A stretch of 64,000 nt of DNA from Halegenticoccus tardaugens (GTDB lineage Archaea; Halobacteriota; Halobacteria; Halobacteriales; Haloferacaceae): NCBI RefSeq assembly GCF_004116405.1, contig NZ_SDIC01000004.1:102079-166078 (forward strand), written 5' to 3'. Position 1 is the first letter of the stretch. Each line of letters begins with the position of its first letter. Position numbers and translations under genes: made by a program. This document shows, piece after piece, positions 1 through 8,282 of this stretch. The notes below the pieces were generated by a model that made no database searches, had not been told where the DNA came from, and was given only the letters and a program-made list of their open reading frames with translations.

Positions 1-80
1 TCGACCCCGAACCCCTCGAAACGCTCGTCGTCGAACGAGTGATCGAACGAGGTCGAGACCGGGGCGGCGATCTCGACTGA
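1..80 (+). CDS. 3' end of an unidentified protein-coding gene
   Basis: The frame whose codons begin at base 3 is open from the window edge to a TGA at 78-80 and encodes about 25 residues rich in Glu, Arg and Asp, ending Gly-Gly-Asp-Leu-Asp. The acidic composition fits a haloarchaeal protein tail. Too little is present to assign a family. It is followed by about 65 bases and then the tRNA gene. Confidence 0.4.
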   Translation, partial: DPEPLETLVVERVIERGRDRGGDLD

Positions 81-145
81 GCGGTGTCGGTACCCCTCGC
101 GGAAACCGAAACCGATTAAACGAACGACGTCGCACAGTAAAACGA

Positions 146-230
146 GCCGAGGTAGCCTAGCCCGGCCAAGGCGGTAGATTCGAAATCTACTGTCCGTTCG
201 GACACGTGAGTTCAAATCTCACCCTCGGCG
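146..230 (+). tRNA. tRNA-Ser (anticodon CGA)
   Basis: The gene folds into a full class II tRNA. The acceptor stem pairs 146-152 (GCCGAGG) with 223-229 (CCTCGGC). The D stem pairs 155-157 with 170-172. The anticodon stem pairs 174-178 (GTAGA) with 186-190 (TCTAC) around loop TTCGAAA, giving anticodon CGA at 181-183. The long variable arm pairs 192-196 with 199-203, and the T stem GTGAG pairs with CTCAC around TTCAAAT. The long variable arm and the CGA anticodon both indicate serine (UCG codons). CCA is not encoded, there is no intron, and a TTTT run follows at 231-234. Confidence 0.96.
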
Positions 231-250
231 TTTTCTCGCGCGTTCCCTGA

Positions 251-271
251 ACGAGCGGACGAGCCGCTCGT
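251..271 (+). terminator. Hairpin downstream of tRNA-Ser
   Basis: ACGAGCGG at 251-258 pairs perfectly with CCGCTCGT at 264-271 around a five-base loop. It starts 20 bases after the tRNA. It may help end transcription or be part of the remnant DNA between the two tRNA 3' copies. No T-run follows, so a role as a classical terminator is doubtful. Confidence 0.3.
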
Positions 272-372
272 CCACACCGAGGGCGTGATACGTGCGACCG
301 CGTGATTTGAACGAGAGAAGTCGCAGCCCGCGCAGTCTCGCCGTGCGAGACGAGCAGGAACGTCTTCGCACG

Positions 373-392
373 GTTCAAATCTCACCTCGGCG
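373..392 (+). repeat. Partial copy of the tRNA-Ser 3' end (attachment-site-like)
   Basis: Bases 373-385 repeat exactly the T-loop and 3' T-stem of the tRNA (210-222), and 386-392 repeat the 3' acceptor strand with one C missing. A TTTT run follows, as it does after the real tRNA. Such a displaced tRNA 3' end is the usual scar of site-specific integration at a tRNA gene. Only about 140 bases lie between the copies and they contain no integrase, so this is at most a remnant. Confidence 0.7.
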
Positions 393-421
393 CTTTTCCG
401 ATTCCGTCCTCCGAGAACGTT

Positions 422-772
422 CTACTCCGTCCGCTCCGTCGGAAGTTCGTCCACGTCCCTGACCGCCTCCAGCAGCGGTTCGAACTCGGTCGCGTCGGTG
501 AGCGTCACGACCCCGGAGTTCGCATCGTGTTCGATCACGCCCGCGTCCTCCATCTTCGGCAGGTGGTGGTGTAGGAGACTGACGAACACCCGCTTCATCT
601 TCTCCTCGCGGATCGCGCTGGCCGGTTCCGCCGCGTCCCACGCCGCGATCTCGCCCGCGAGCTCTCGCCGGTCGGCCCTCCCCGTCCCGTCCAACAGCCG
701 ACAGAGGATGTAGCGGCGTCGGCGGTTGGCGAGAAGCTCAAACAGCGAGTCGAGCATTATTTTCCCAGCCAT
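422..772 (-). CDS. Winged-helix regulator, DUF7344-type
   Basis: A 116-residue acidic protein with the layout of small haloarchaeal winged-helix proteins of the DUF7344 type. Residues 7-30 (LFELLANRRRRYILCRLL) are the characteristic opening helix. A basic helix with LLHHHLPKMEDAG around residues 66-78 is the likely recognition part, and the beta wing is followed by an acidic tail. No ligand domain is visible, so a DNA-binding regulatory role is inferred from the fold only. A TATA-like box near 797-805 lies about 29 bases before the ATG at 772, consistent with a leaderless transcript. It is transcribed divergently from the phosphoribosyltransferase gene. Confidence 0.8.
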   Translation of the reverse strand: MAGKIMLDSLFELLANRRRRYILCRLLDGTGRADRRELAGEIAAWDAAEPASAIREEKMKRVFVSLLHHHLPKMEDAGVIEHDANSGVVTLTDATEFEPLLEAVRDVDELPTERTE

Positions 773-947
773 AATCCCAAGAATTATCTACTGGTATAAT
801 ATTCCTTCGGCCGGTGCCGCCGTTCCGCGGCCGTGCGTCCCCGGCGCGTCCGCTCGACGGTTGCACGAACCGGCCGGTGGCCGTCGGCGAGGAGTCACAC
901 CACTTAAAGGGAGTCCCGTCCTCTGTGTACGCTGGTGAACACACGCT

Positions 948-1670
948 ATGGGTGATCTCCCGGACGAGTTCAACTGCACTATCACGAACTGGGATTACAT
1001 CTACGGGCTCTGTCGGGACGTGAGCGATCAGGTCAAAGCGTCCCGATTCGAGCCGGACGTGATCGTCGCGCTCGCCCGCGGCGGGTGGTTCGCCGGCCGG
1101 TGCATCTGCGACTTCCTCGGGCTCGACGACCTCACGAGCTTGAAGATGGAACACTACGTCGGCACCGCCCAGAAGACCGGCGAACCCGAGGTTCGCTACC
1201 CGATGCCCGAAGGGAGCGTCGAGGGCAAGGACGTGCTCATCATCGACGACATCGCGGACACCGGTGGTTCGATCAAGCGCGCCCACGAGTACGTCCACGA
1301 GCGCAACCCCGGAGAAGTCCGGACGGCGACCCTCCAACTCCTCCAGACGAGCGAGTTCGACCCCGACTTCATCGGCGAGCGCCTCGAACACTGGGCCTGG
1401 GTCGTCTACCCGTGGAACTTCATCGAGGACATGATCGACCTCATCGGCGGCGTGATGGAGAAGGCGGACGGGGACGTCTTCGCAAAGGATGACGTCCGCC
1501 ACTACCTCTCGGAGTACCACAACATCGACCGCATCGAGATGGAGATCGCCCAGCCGAACCGCCTCGACGAGGTTATGGCGGAGATGACGCGGCGCGGTCG
1601 CGTCGAACCCGTCGACGGCGGCGCGGGGTGGCGGCTCGTCGCGGACGAGGGTACCGGACCGGAGACGTGA
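948..1670 (+). CDS. Phosphoribosyltransferase with C-terminal extension
   Basis: A 240-residue type I phosphoribosyltransferase. The PRPP-binding signature is DVLIIDDIADTGGSI near residues 96-110, and VALARGGWFAG near residue 40 is the usual N-terminal PRT loop. Such enzymes transfer a phosphoribosyl group from PRPP to a nucleobase; here a purine base (hypoxanthine or xanthine type) is the likely substrate but cannot be proven. About 80 residues after the PRT fold resemble a small helical module. The gene overlaps the following HD phosphohydrolase by four bases, so the two are probably cotranscribed and may share a nucleotide salvage role. A TTAAAG element at 903-908 is the likely promoter, leaving a short leader. 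Confidence 0.85.
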   Translation: MGDLPDEFNCTITNWDYIYGLCRDVSDQVKASRFEPDVIVALARGGWFAGRCICDFLGLDDLTSLKMEHYVGTAQKTGEPEVRYPMPEGSVEGKDVLIIDDIADTGGSIKRAHEYVHERNPGEVRTATLQLLQTSEFDPDFIGERLEHWAWVVYPWNFIEDMIDLIGGVMEKADGDVFAKDDVRHYLSEYHNIDRIEMEIAQPNRLDEVMAEMTRRGRVEPVDGGAGWRLVADEGTGPET

Positions 1671-2290
1671 ACGGGGACGCTCTCGACGCGCTCGTCCGCG
1701 CGTACGGATTGAAGGACGAGCGCCGGACGGGGTGGCAGCTCCGCGGCGTCGCCGATCCCGAGTCCGTCGCGGGTCACACGTGGGGCGTGAGCCTGCTCTG
1801 TCTCGTCTACGCGGATCTCGCGGGCGTCGACGCGGGGCGCGCCCTCGAACTCGCCGTCGTGCACGACCTCGCGGAGGCGGAAACCGGCGATCTGCCGACG
1901 CGGGCCGATTCGACCGCGGAAACGGTCGATCCCGGGGAGAAAGAGCGGATGGAGCGCGAGGCGATGGAGGCGTTGGCCGCGGGGCTCGACGCCGACGAGA
2001 TACCGAGAGCGGGAAGTGCCGTTCTCGATCCGTGGGAGGAGTACGAGGCGCGCGAGACCGACGAGGCGGTCTTCGTGAAGGAGATGGACCTCGTCGACAT
2101 GTGCTTGCAGGCGCTCTCGTACGAGCGCGCGGGTCGGTACGACCCCGACGAGAGCGAGGCGTTCCGCGAGTACGACGATCTCGACGAGTTCTTCGCGACC
2201 GCCGAACCGCGACTCCGGACCGAACTGGGTCGCACCCTCGTCGCGGCGATCCGGGCGCGGTACGAGGAGGCAAAGCGTCCAGACGAGTGA
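1667..2290 (+). CDS. HD-domain phosphohydrolase (YfbR/HDDC2-like)
   Basis: A 207-residue HD-superfamily protein. Its metal ligands are visible as His in AGHTWG, the His-Asp pair in VVHDLAEAETGD, and a later Asp in EMDLVDM. This is the spacing of 5'-deoxynucleotidase YfbR/HDDC2, which removes phosphate from deoxynucleoside monophosphates. I chose the GTG at 1667 because it overlaps the TGA of the upstream gene (GTGA) and places the protein start just before the first conserved helix. Longer upstream starts would read through the preceding gene. The pair with a phosphoribosyltransferase suggests nucleotide salvage or pool sanitation; the substrate is inferred. Confidence 0.85.
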   Translation: MNGDALDALVRAYGLKDERRTGWQLRGVADPESVAGHTWGVSLLCLVYADLAGVDAGRALELAVVHDLAEAETGDLPTRADSTAETVDPGEKERMEREAMEALAAGLDADEIPRAGSAVLDPWEEYEARETDEAVFVKEMDLVDMCLQALSYERAGRYDPDESEAFREYDDLDEFFATAEPRLRTELGRTLVAAIRARYEEAKRPDE

Positions 2291-2546
2291 GCGGTCGGGC
2301 GACTCGGTTCGCGAGTCGAGCGCCGGGAATCGTGAGCTGACGCACGCGCGGTATTTTTCGGGGAAATTCCGTAAGGTTTGAAAGAACGTTCGAACGAGTA
2401 ACGACGAGGCGAAACGTTCGAGCGCGTTCGGTGACCCTGCAGCCGCGCCGCGTTCGTCGCCGCCCGGTCGAACGCCGGTATCGCAAATCCGACTATCTCG
2501 CCGTCGGAACCGGTCGCCGAAATTATACAAGAATACGCCCAATTTC

Positions 2547-2553
2547 TTTAATA
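2547..2553 (+). promoter_or_regulatory. TATA-like box for the exported thioredoxin-fold gene
   Basis: TTTAATA lies 25-31 bases before the GTG at 2578 and sits in an AT-rich stretch (2521-2553) that contrasts with the GC-rich surroundings. The spacing predicts transcription starting at or next to the GTG, supporting that start over upstream alternatives. Confidence 0.6.
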
Positions 2554-2577
2554 GGACCACTTTCATTGCGCACGGCT

Positions 2578-3252
2578 GTGCAACGGAAGACGACGCGCAG
2601 AGCGTTCATCGCGGCGGCGGGCGGCACAGCACTTCTCGGGACGAGCGGGCTGACCGCGGCGGATTCGTCGAACGGTGCCACCGAACTCACGGGCGCGACG
2701 TATCCGACGCTCGGAACGGCGGAAAGCAACCCGACGGCGACGCTCTACGGCAACTTCAAGTGTCCGTACACGCAGAACTTCGTGCAGAACAACCTCGGGC
2801 CGCTCCGCGAGGAGTTCGTCGATTCGGGCGAACTCAACTTCCGGTTCCGGGCGCTCGCGTACGAGCCGGACCCCTCGGAGCCGTCACACGGCTCCTCGGA
2901 CTACTACATCTCGTCGAGCGACCCGTACATCTCCGAGGCGGCCCACGGCGTCTGGGACGTCGAACCGTACAGTTACTGGTCGTTCTTCGAGTACATGTTC
3001 GAGGAGCTGATCTCGGGGACCGTCGGCAACGCGGAGATGCGCGAGCGGCTCAAAGACGGCGGCGTCGCGAACTGGGGACTCGTCCCGAACCGGGCGAGCG
3101 ACGGCGAGTACGAGTCGGTCGTCGCGCAGACGCCGGAGGACGCCCAGCGGTACGACGTCGACGTGACGCCGACGCTCGAACTCGGCGGGGAGATCCTCAC
3201 GGCCGACCGCGACTACGGCGAACTCGCCGACTGGATCGATCGGCAGCTCTGA
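2578..3252 (+). CDS. Tat-exported DsbA-like thioredoxin-fold protein
   Basis: A 224-residue protein with a twin-arginine signal (RRAFIAAAGGTALLGTSG), indicating export of a folded protein through Tat, the normal route in haloarchaea. The mature part has a thioredoxin/DsbA fold: a beta strand, then NFKCPYTQNF where the active site should be, and a cis-proline motif VTPTLEL near the C-terminus. Only the first cysteine of the usual Cys-X-X-Cys is present, so it cannot run a normal two-cysteine cycle. It may act as a monothiol, a chaperone or an isomerase. The GTG start fits the TATA-like box at 2547-2553; a TTG at 2566 is the alternative. The 287 bases upstream show nothing else recognisable. 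Confidence 0.8.
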   Translation: MQRKTTRRAFIAAAGGTALLGTSGLTAADSSNGATELTGATYPTLGTAESNPTATLYGNFKCPYTQNFVQNNLGPLREEFVDSGELNFRFRALAYEPDPSEPSHGSSDYYISSSDPYISEAAHGVWDVEPYSYWSFFEYMFEELISGTVGNAEMRERLKDGGVANWGLVPNRASDGEYESVVAQTPEDAQRYDVDVTPTLELGGEILTADRDYGELADWIDRQL

Positions 3253-3409
3253 GGGGACGCGAACCGCTCGGTTCTTTCCGGCGCGACGCGTTCACGCGTC
3301 CCGTTCGAGCCGTGCGATCGCGCCTCGTGCGGATCCGTGAACCATCACGATCGTAGGTACTCGATAATGAGTAAATCTTTTCAACGGCAACCGTCGAGCC
3401 GAGAGTGAC

Positions 3410-3466
3410 ATGATCGGAACAGCCGCACAGAACGGGCTCCCCCGGGCACAGGAGACACGACTATGA
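3410..3466 (+). CDS. Leaderless 18-residue leader peptide
   Basis: An ATG at 3410 opens an 18-codon frame (MIGTAAQNGLPRAQETRL) whose TGA at 3464-3466 overlaps the ATG of the membrane-protein gene at 3463 (ATGA). An AT-rich element near 3371-3381 lies at promoter distance, so the transcript probably begins at or near this ATG. GGAG inside the leader, about nine bases before 3463, could serve as ribosome binding site for the downstream gene. Translational coupling is inferred; the peptide itself shows no known domain. Confidence 0.45.
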   Translation: MIGTAAQNGLPRAQETRL

Positions 3467-3783
3467 CGTGGCAGGACTTCGTCTTTCTCGCCGGGAGCGC
3501 CTTCTCGATCGTCGTGCTCGCGCCGACGCTGCGGAACTCGATGGCGAAGGTTCCTCTCGGAACGAGCCTCCCGTCCTGTCTCGTCGGCCTCGTTTACGGC
3601 GCCACGTTTCTGTCGATGGGAATGACGTTTTCCGCCGTCGGATCGATCCTCACCGGCGTGCTCTGGGCGTTGATCGCGGCGTTCAGGACGCCCGGCGACG
3701 GCCTCGTCGCCCTCGCGTCTCGGACGTTCCTCCGGCGCGACGAGACGGACGCGAATCGGGCGGCCGCACCCGGTTCGGACTAA
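3463..3783 (+). CDS. Small membrane protein, family unknown
   Basis: A 106-residue protein with about three hydrophobic segments (roughly residues 7-24, 37-58 and 60-76) and a charged, probably cytoplasmic tail rich in Arg, Asp and Ala. The size and arrangement recall half-size MtN3/PQ-loop-like haloarchaeal membrane proteins, but I see no diagnostic PQ motif, so the family is not assigned. Its start overlaps the stop of a short leader peptide, suggesting translation depends on reinitiation. The next gene, an AEC transporter, starts 77 bases downstream on the same strand and may be cotranscribed. Confidence 0.7.
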   Translation: MTWQDFVFLAGSAFSIVVLAPTLRNSMAKVPLGTSLPSCLVGLVYGATFLSMGMTFSAVGSILTGVLWALIAAFRTPGDGLVALASRTFLRRDETDANRAAAPGSD

Positions 3784-3860
3784 GCGCCGCGAACTACGAC
3801 CGGGCGTCGGGGCGCGGCCGCACCGAAGCGTTTGTATCGCGCGAACGGTTCGCCTTCCCC

Positions 3861-4817
3861 ATGTCGCTTCTCTCCATCTTCGCGACGGCGATCCTCCCCA
3901 TCGTCGCCATCGCCGCCGTCGGCTTTCTGCTCGGCCGGACGCGGGACGTCGATCCGGCCCCGCTCAACACGGTCACGGTGTACGTCCTCGCGCCCGCGCT
4001 GGTGTTTCACAGCCTGGCGACGACGACGCTCTCGGGGGGGACGCTCGCCCGGGTCGCCGGGGGCGTCGCGGCCTACACCGTCGCGATGGTCCTCGTTTCG
4101 GAACTCGTCGGGAGACTCGTGGGGGAGTCGGAACCAGTCCTGAGCGCGCTGGTGCTCGTGAGCGCCTTCCCGAACGCCGGCAACTACGGCATCCCCGTCT
4201 CCGAGTTCGCGTTCGGCCCGACCGGCCGGAGCACCGCCGTGCTCTACATCGCCGCCCAGAGCGTCCTCATCTACACCGTCGGCGTCTACGTCGCCTCCCG
4301 CAGCGTCGGAGCCGACGGACTCGCGGGCGTAAAGCGCGTGTTCCGCATCCCGCTCGTCTACGCGGTCGTCGCCGCGCTCGCCGGTCGGTGGCTGGGCGTC
4401 GTTCCCGCGAGCGACGCCGCGGCCATGACCACCCTGAAGCTGGTCGGCGACTCGTCGATCCCGGTGATGCTCCTGATCCTCGGCATTCAGCTCGCGCGGA
4501 CGAACTACGGCGCGGCGCTGACGCGCGCCGGCACGGCGAACGTGCTGAAGATGGTCGTCGCGCCGTTCGTCGGCCTGGGCGTGGCCCTCGCGCTCTCGTT
4601 CGAGGACCAGACCGTCGCGCGGGTGTTCGTCCTCGAATGCGCGATGCCCGCCGCCATCACGCCGCTCATCCTCCTCGTCGAGTTCGGCGGCGACGAGCGG
4701 ATCGGCGGCGTCTCGGTCGCGGAGTACGCAAGCACCGTCGTGCTCACGACGACGCTCGTCAGCGTGCCGCTCCTCACGCTCCTCATCGCGCTCCTCGACG
4801 CGGGCGTCCTGCTCTGA
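3861..4817 (+). CDS. AEC-family (auxin efflux carrier-like) transporter
   Basis: A 318-residue integral membrane protein with about ten hydrophobic helices arranged as two halves. It contains family features: the short N-terminal helix with VGFLLGR, the discontinuous SAFPNAGNYGIPVSEFAFG motif near residues 105-123, and a second such region with CAMPAAITPLIL near residue 255. AEC transporters are secondary carriers for organic anions or other small metabolites; the substrate cannot be read from sequence. The ATG at 3861 is the only start that gives a normal-length N-terminus, as the frame upstream overlaps the previous gene. Confidence 0.88.
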   Translation: MSLLSIFATAILPIVAIAAVGFLLGRTRDVDPAPLNTVTVYVLAPALVFHSLATTTLSGGTLARVAGGVAAYTVAMVLVSELVGRLVGESEPVLSALVLVSAFPNAGNYGIPVSEFAFGPTGRSTAVLYIAAQSVLIYTVGVYVASRSVGADGLAGVKRVFRIPLVYAVVAALAGRWLGVVPASDAAAMTTLKLVGDSSIPVMLLILGIQLARTNYGAALTRAGTANVLKMVVAPFVGLGVALALSFEDQTVARVFVLECAMPAAITPLILLVEFGGDERIGGVSVAEYASTVVLTTTLVSVPLLTLLIALLDAGVLL

Positions 4818-4850
4818 GGACGCGGGGCGCGACCCGACGGCCGTCGCGGT

Positions 4851-6317
4851 TCAATCGTCGACCCGCTCCGCCGAGCGCGCCGGCCCGCCCCCCGGTTCGT
4901 CGCCCGTCGGCGAGATCCCGTCGGCCGTCCCGTCCACGATGCGCTCCTTCCACGTCCCCCGCAGGAGCCACGCGACGGCGGCGACCGCGCCGACGACGTC
5001 GCCGAGCGCCACGGCGGTCCAGATGCCCGTCGGACCCCAGCCGGCGACGAAGACGAGGTAGTACGTCGCCGGGAGCCGAACGACCCAGAGGGTGACCATC
5101 GAGAACGCGAGCGCGGTCTTCGTGTTGCCCGCCCCGCGGAACGTCCCGAGCGCGATCTGGAGCACGCCCATGAAGACGAACATGCTCGCCGCGATCCGGA
5201 GGTACTCGCTCGCGAAGCCGACCGTCTCGGCCGCCCGTTCGGTCCCGGGCGGCAGGAAGACGCCGACGATCGGGTCGGGAAAGAGCAGCGCGACCGCCAC
5301 CGGAACCAACAGCACGACGGTCACGAGCGTCATCGCGAGCCGCGAGGCTCGCTCCGCGCGCTCGGGCTCGTCCGCGCCGAGGTTCTGCCCGACGACGGTG
5401 TCGACCGCCTGCGCGAGCCCCATCGCCGGGAGGAACACGAGCGAGATGAGCCGGTTCCCCAGCCCGTACGCGGCGACGACCGCGGGCGGGAACGTCGCGA
5501 CCATCCCCGTCATGAGGATCATCGCCATCGCGCTCGACGACTGTTCGAGCGCGGTCGGCACGCCGAGCGAGACGATGTCCCGGACGTGCGACGGCACGAG
5601 CGAGAGGTCCCCTCGGTGGATCGACGGCCCGGCGGAGGTGCCGAAGAGCACGTACAACCCGAGCGCGGTCGCGATCATGCGCGAGCCGACCGTCGCGACG
5701 GCGGCCCCCTCGATGCCCATCGCGGGGATCGGCCCGGCCCCGAAGATGAAGAGCGGGTCGAGCACGACGTTCACGGCCACGCTCACGACCATGACGCGCA
5801 TCGGCGTTCGGGTGTCGCCGTACCCGCGCATCAGCGAGATGAACACGAAGAAGCCGAACAGAAAGGGCATCCCGAGGAAGAAGATCCGCATGTAATCGGC
5901 CGCGAGGGGAACGATGTGTCTGCCCGTCTCCGGGTCGGTCGGCAGCAGCGCGAGCAGCGGCCCCGTCAGGAGGAAGCCGGCGACGGCGATCGCGACGGCG
6001 ATGAGCGTCACGAACGACAGCGTCTGCCCGGCGATCAGCCCGGCGGACCGGTCGCTGTCCGCGCCGCGGTACTGGGCGACGAGAATGCTGCCCGCCGCGG
6101 TGAAACCGCCGCCGACGGAGATGAAAAAGAAGATCAGCGGAAACGCGAGACTCAGCGCGCCGACGGCGTCGGCCGAGAGCCGGCCGAGCCAGAACGTGTC
6201 GGCGACGTTGTAGGCGACCTGCAGGAGCTGGATGACCACCATGGGCCACGCCAGCCGGATCATCGGCCTGACGAGGTCGCCGTCCGTCAGCCCGCTTTCG
6301 TAGGACGTGTCGCTCAC
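4851..6317 (-). CDS. MATE-family efflux transporter
   Basis: A 488-residue protein with twelve predicted helices in two homologous bundles. The first bundle opens with WPMVVIQLLQVAYNVADTFW and the second with a region around LGVPTALEQSSSAMAM. This is the MATE (MatE) layout: proton- or sodium-coupled export of cationic or amphipathic compounds. The gene is convergent with the AEC transporter gene (34 bases apart). A second MATE gene lies at 21252-22664. The two share architecture (N-terminal bundle, REP-free middle loop, GAGNTK-like turn) but are clearly diverged, so they are not a recent duplication. Confidence 0.92.
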   Translation of the reverse strand: MSDTSYESGLTDGDLVRPMIRLAWPMVVIQLLQVAYNVADTFWLGRLSADAVGALSLAFPLIFFFISVGGGFTAAGSILVAQYRGADSDRSAGLIAGQTLSFVTLIAVAIAVAGFLLTGPLLALLPTDPETGRHIVPLAADYMRIFFLGMPFLFGFFVFISLMRGYGDTRTPMRVMVVSVAVNVVLDPLFIFGAGPIPAMGIEGAAVATVGSRMIATALGLYVLFGTSAGPSIHRGDLSLVPSHVRDIVSLGVPTALEQSSSAMAMILMTGMVATFPPAVVAAYGLGNRLISLVFLPAMGLAQAVDTVVGQNLGADEPERAERASRLAMTLVTVVLLVPVAVALLFPDPIVGVFLPPGTERAAETVGFASEYLRIAASMFVFMGVLQIALGTFRGAGNTKTALAFSMVTLWVVRLPATYYLVFVAGWGPTGIWTAVALGDVVGAVAAVAWLLRGTWKERIVDGTADGISPTGDEPGGGPARSAERVDD

Positions 6318-6530
6318 CTACCCGTCCACTCCGCGAGGGCACTTCAACTCTCGCGACGATTGGTAACGCGTGACAGAGACGAACGCGGCAATGTACGCCC
6401 CCTCCGACGGTCTGGCGGACGAGACGGTGGGTCACCGGACCGTCCGTGAGAGCCCTCGACCGATCGGTCGGCGGCGGCGCTCGCCCCGCGAAGCGCATCC
6501 TTTAGGTGATCCGTCGAACCAGTGGAACAC

Positions 6531-7391
6531 ATGACCATCGGCTTCATCGGCGGCAGCGGAATCTACGAGGCGCTTCCGCTCTCGAACACCCGCGGAGAGC
6601 GCGTCGAGACGCCCTACGGCGATCCGAGCGCGCCGGTCACGGTCGGCGAGTTCGGCGACACGGGCCGCGAGGTCGCGTTCCTCCCGCGCCACGGACCTGA
6701 CCACCGGCACGCGCCGACCGACCTCCCCTATCGGGCGAACGTGTACGCGCTCAAGAAACTCGGCGTCACGCACGTCATCGCGAGCAACGCGGTCGGCAGC
6801 CTCAAGGAGGAGCTGCCACCGGGGACGCTCGTCATCCCGGATCAGATCTTCGACCGGACGAAGCGCCGCGAGTCGAGTTTCTTCGGCGACGGCGTCGTCG
6901 TCCACCAACCCTTCGCGGAGCCGTACTGCCCCGACCTGTCGGCGCACCTCGCGGAGGCGGCCGGGGGGGTCGACGCGACGGTCCGGTCCGGCGGGACGTA
7001 CGTCTGCATCGAGGGACCGCAGTTCTCGACGAAGGCCGAGAGCGAGTTCTACCGCTCGCAGGGGTGGGACGTCGTCGGAATGACCGCGATCCCGGAGGCG
7101 AAGCTCGCCCGCGAGGCGGAGTTGTGCTACGCGACGATCGCCGGCGTCACCGACTACGACGTCTGGAAGGACGACAGCGAGGTCACGCTGGAGGAAGTGC
7201 TCGAAAACGCGGAGAAGAACGAGCGCGCGATCAAGGAGACGGTCGAGCGCGCGATCCGGACGCTTCCGGCCGATCGCGACTGCGCCTGCGGCGACGCGCT
7301 CGCGGGCACGATCAACACCCCGACCGAGTCGATCCCGCCGGAGACGAGAGAGCGCGTCGACCTCCTCGTCGGCGAGTATCTCGACGACTGA
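6531..7391 (+). CDS. mtnP: S-methyl-5'-thioadenosine phosphorylase
   Basis: A 286-residue PNP/MTAP-family enzyme. The N-terminal phosphate-binding motif is IGFIGGSGIYEA. LPRHGPDHRHAPTDLPYRAN near residue 50 and ASNAVGSL near residue 85 are family signatures, and CIEGPQFSTKAES near residue 163 with VGMTAIPEAKLARE near residue 184 form the nucleoside site. The reaction is cleavage of methylthioadenosine by phosphate to adenine and methylthioribose-1-phosphate. I start at the ATG 6531, since the methionine lies directly before the conserved first strand; a GTG at 6522 would add three residues. The gene is monocistronic. Confidence 0.93.
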   Translation: MTIGFIGGSGIYEALPLSNTRGERVETPYGDPSAPVTVGEFGDTGREVAFLPRHGPDHRHAPTDLPYRANVYALKKLGVTHVIASNAVGSLKEELPPGTLVIPDQIFDRTKRRESSFFGDGVVVHQPFAEPYCPDLSAHLAEAAGGVDATVRSGGTYVCIEGPQFSTKAESEFYRSQGWDVVGMTAIPEAKLAREAELCYATIAGVTDYDVWKDDSEVTLEEVLENAEKNERAIKETVERAIRTLPADRDCACGDALAGTINTPTESIPPETRERVDLLVGEYLDD

Positions 7392-7473
7392 ACGCTCTCT
7401 TTCGCACACTCGTAGCCGCGAAAAATAGCCGCCGAACGACCGTTATTCTTGAATCGATTTCGCTCCGAAAGTC

Positions 7474-7480
7474 TATATAC
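7474..7480 (+). promoter_or_regulatory. TATA box (TATATAC)
   Basis: TATATAC centred at 7477 lies 28 bases before the ATG at 7505, the distance expected for a leaderless transcript, and so supports that start rather than the longer open frame that reads back into mtnP. Confidence 0.7.
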
Positions 7481-7504
7481 CACCCCGAAGAAAACTCGAT
7501 CCGA

Positions 7505-8254
7505 ATGGACGGGGACGTCGCGACCCTGGAACGGGAGTTGCGCGCGCTCAAACGGAGCGGCGCGAACGTACTGCTCCTCGCGTCGTCGCCCGATCGCGCC
7601 GCCTGCGACCGCCTTCTCGGCGACGACTCGAAGACCCGACGTCGGCTCGTGGTCGCGACGGGCGGGTCCGGTCACGGCGGCCACGACGAGCGCGACGATC
7701 ACCGTGCGACGCCCGTGCTCGATCCGCGCCGAATCGGCTTCGTGGACGTGGTCGGCGACGAGACGCGCTCTGCGCTCTCGGAACCGTGTCTCGACCGGGC
7801 CGGCGTGCCGCACCCGCCGGCGGCCGTCGAACCGATCGGTCCCGCGGCCGCCTCCGACCGCGACCGGTCGACGGTCGAGTGGTACAGCCGAACCGCTCCC
7901 GACGACGGCCTGTGGGCGATCGCCCACCACGTGCGCGTCCACCTCTCTCGATTCGACGCGGAAGACCCGCGCCCGAGCGAGGTTCGGGTCTGCTTCGACA
8001 CGCTCGACGCGCTGGTCGAGCGAGCGGAACCGCTCGAACTGCTCCGGTTCGCCCGCGTCGTCGCCGCTCGCGTTCGCGCGTCGCGGGCGATGGGTCACTT
8101 TCACCTGTCGTCGTCCGTCGACGACCGACTCCTGACGCGGCTCGAACCCCTGTTCGACGCCACCGTCGAGACGCGAGTCTCGGACGGCCGCCGACTGCAG
8201 CGGTGGACGCTCCACGAGGCGGACGTTCGGACGAACTGGCTGCTGTTGGAGTGA
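7505..8254 (+). CDS. Haloarchaeal DUF7504-like protein (degenerate RecA/KaiC-like)
   Basis: A 249-residue acidic soluble protein. Its order of elements (ALKRSGANVLLLAS at the N-terminus, a variable middle, LSEPCLD, then RVCFDTLDALVERAEPLELLRF and a C-terminal FDATVETR strand) matches haloarchaeal DUF7504-type proteins, which resemble a RecA/KaiC core without a Walker A loop. No GxxGxGKT is present, so it probably does not hydrolyse ATP. Relatives are often linked to signalling, but nothing here proves that. Strong TATA box upstream; no operon partner on this strand. Confidence 0.6.
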   Translation: MDGDVATLERELRALKRSGANVLLLASSPDRAACDRLLGDDSKTRRRLVVATGGSGHGGHDERDDHRATPVLDPRRIGFVDVVGDETRSALSEPCLDRAGVPHPPAAVEPIGPAAASDRDRSTVEWYSRTAPDDGLWAIAHHVRVHLSRFDAEDPRPSEVRVCFDTLDALVERAEPLELLRFARVVAARVRASRAMGHFHLSSSVDDRLLTRLEPLFDATVETRVSDGRRLQRWTLHEADVRTNWLLLE

Positions 8255-8282
8255 ATCCGACGACCGCGGGTGCCGCGCCCTT

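Noticed and set aside
738..2486. Long minus-strand open frame of 582 codons opposite the phosphoribosyltransferase and HD genes
   Set aside because: Arg/Pro-rich and not acidic, with no recognised motif. It is the usual antisense by-product of GC-rich third positions.
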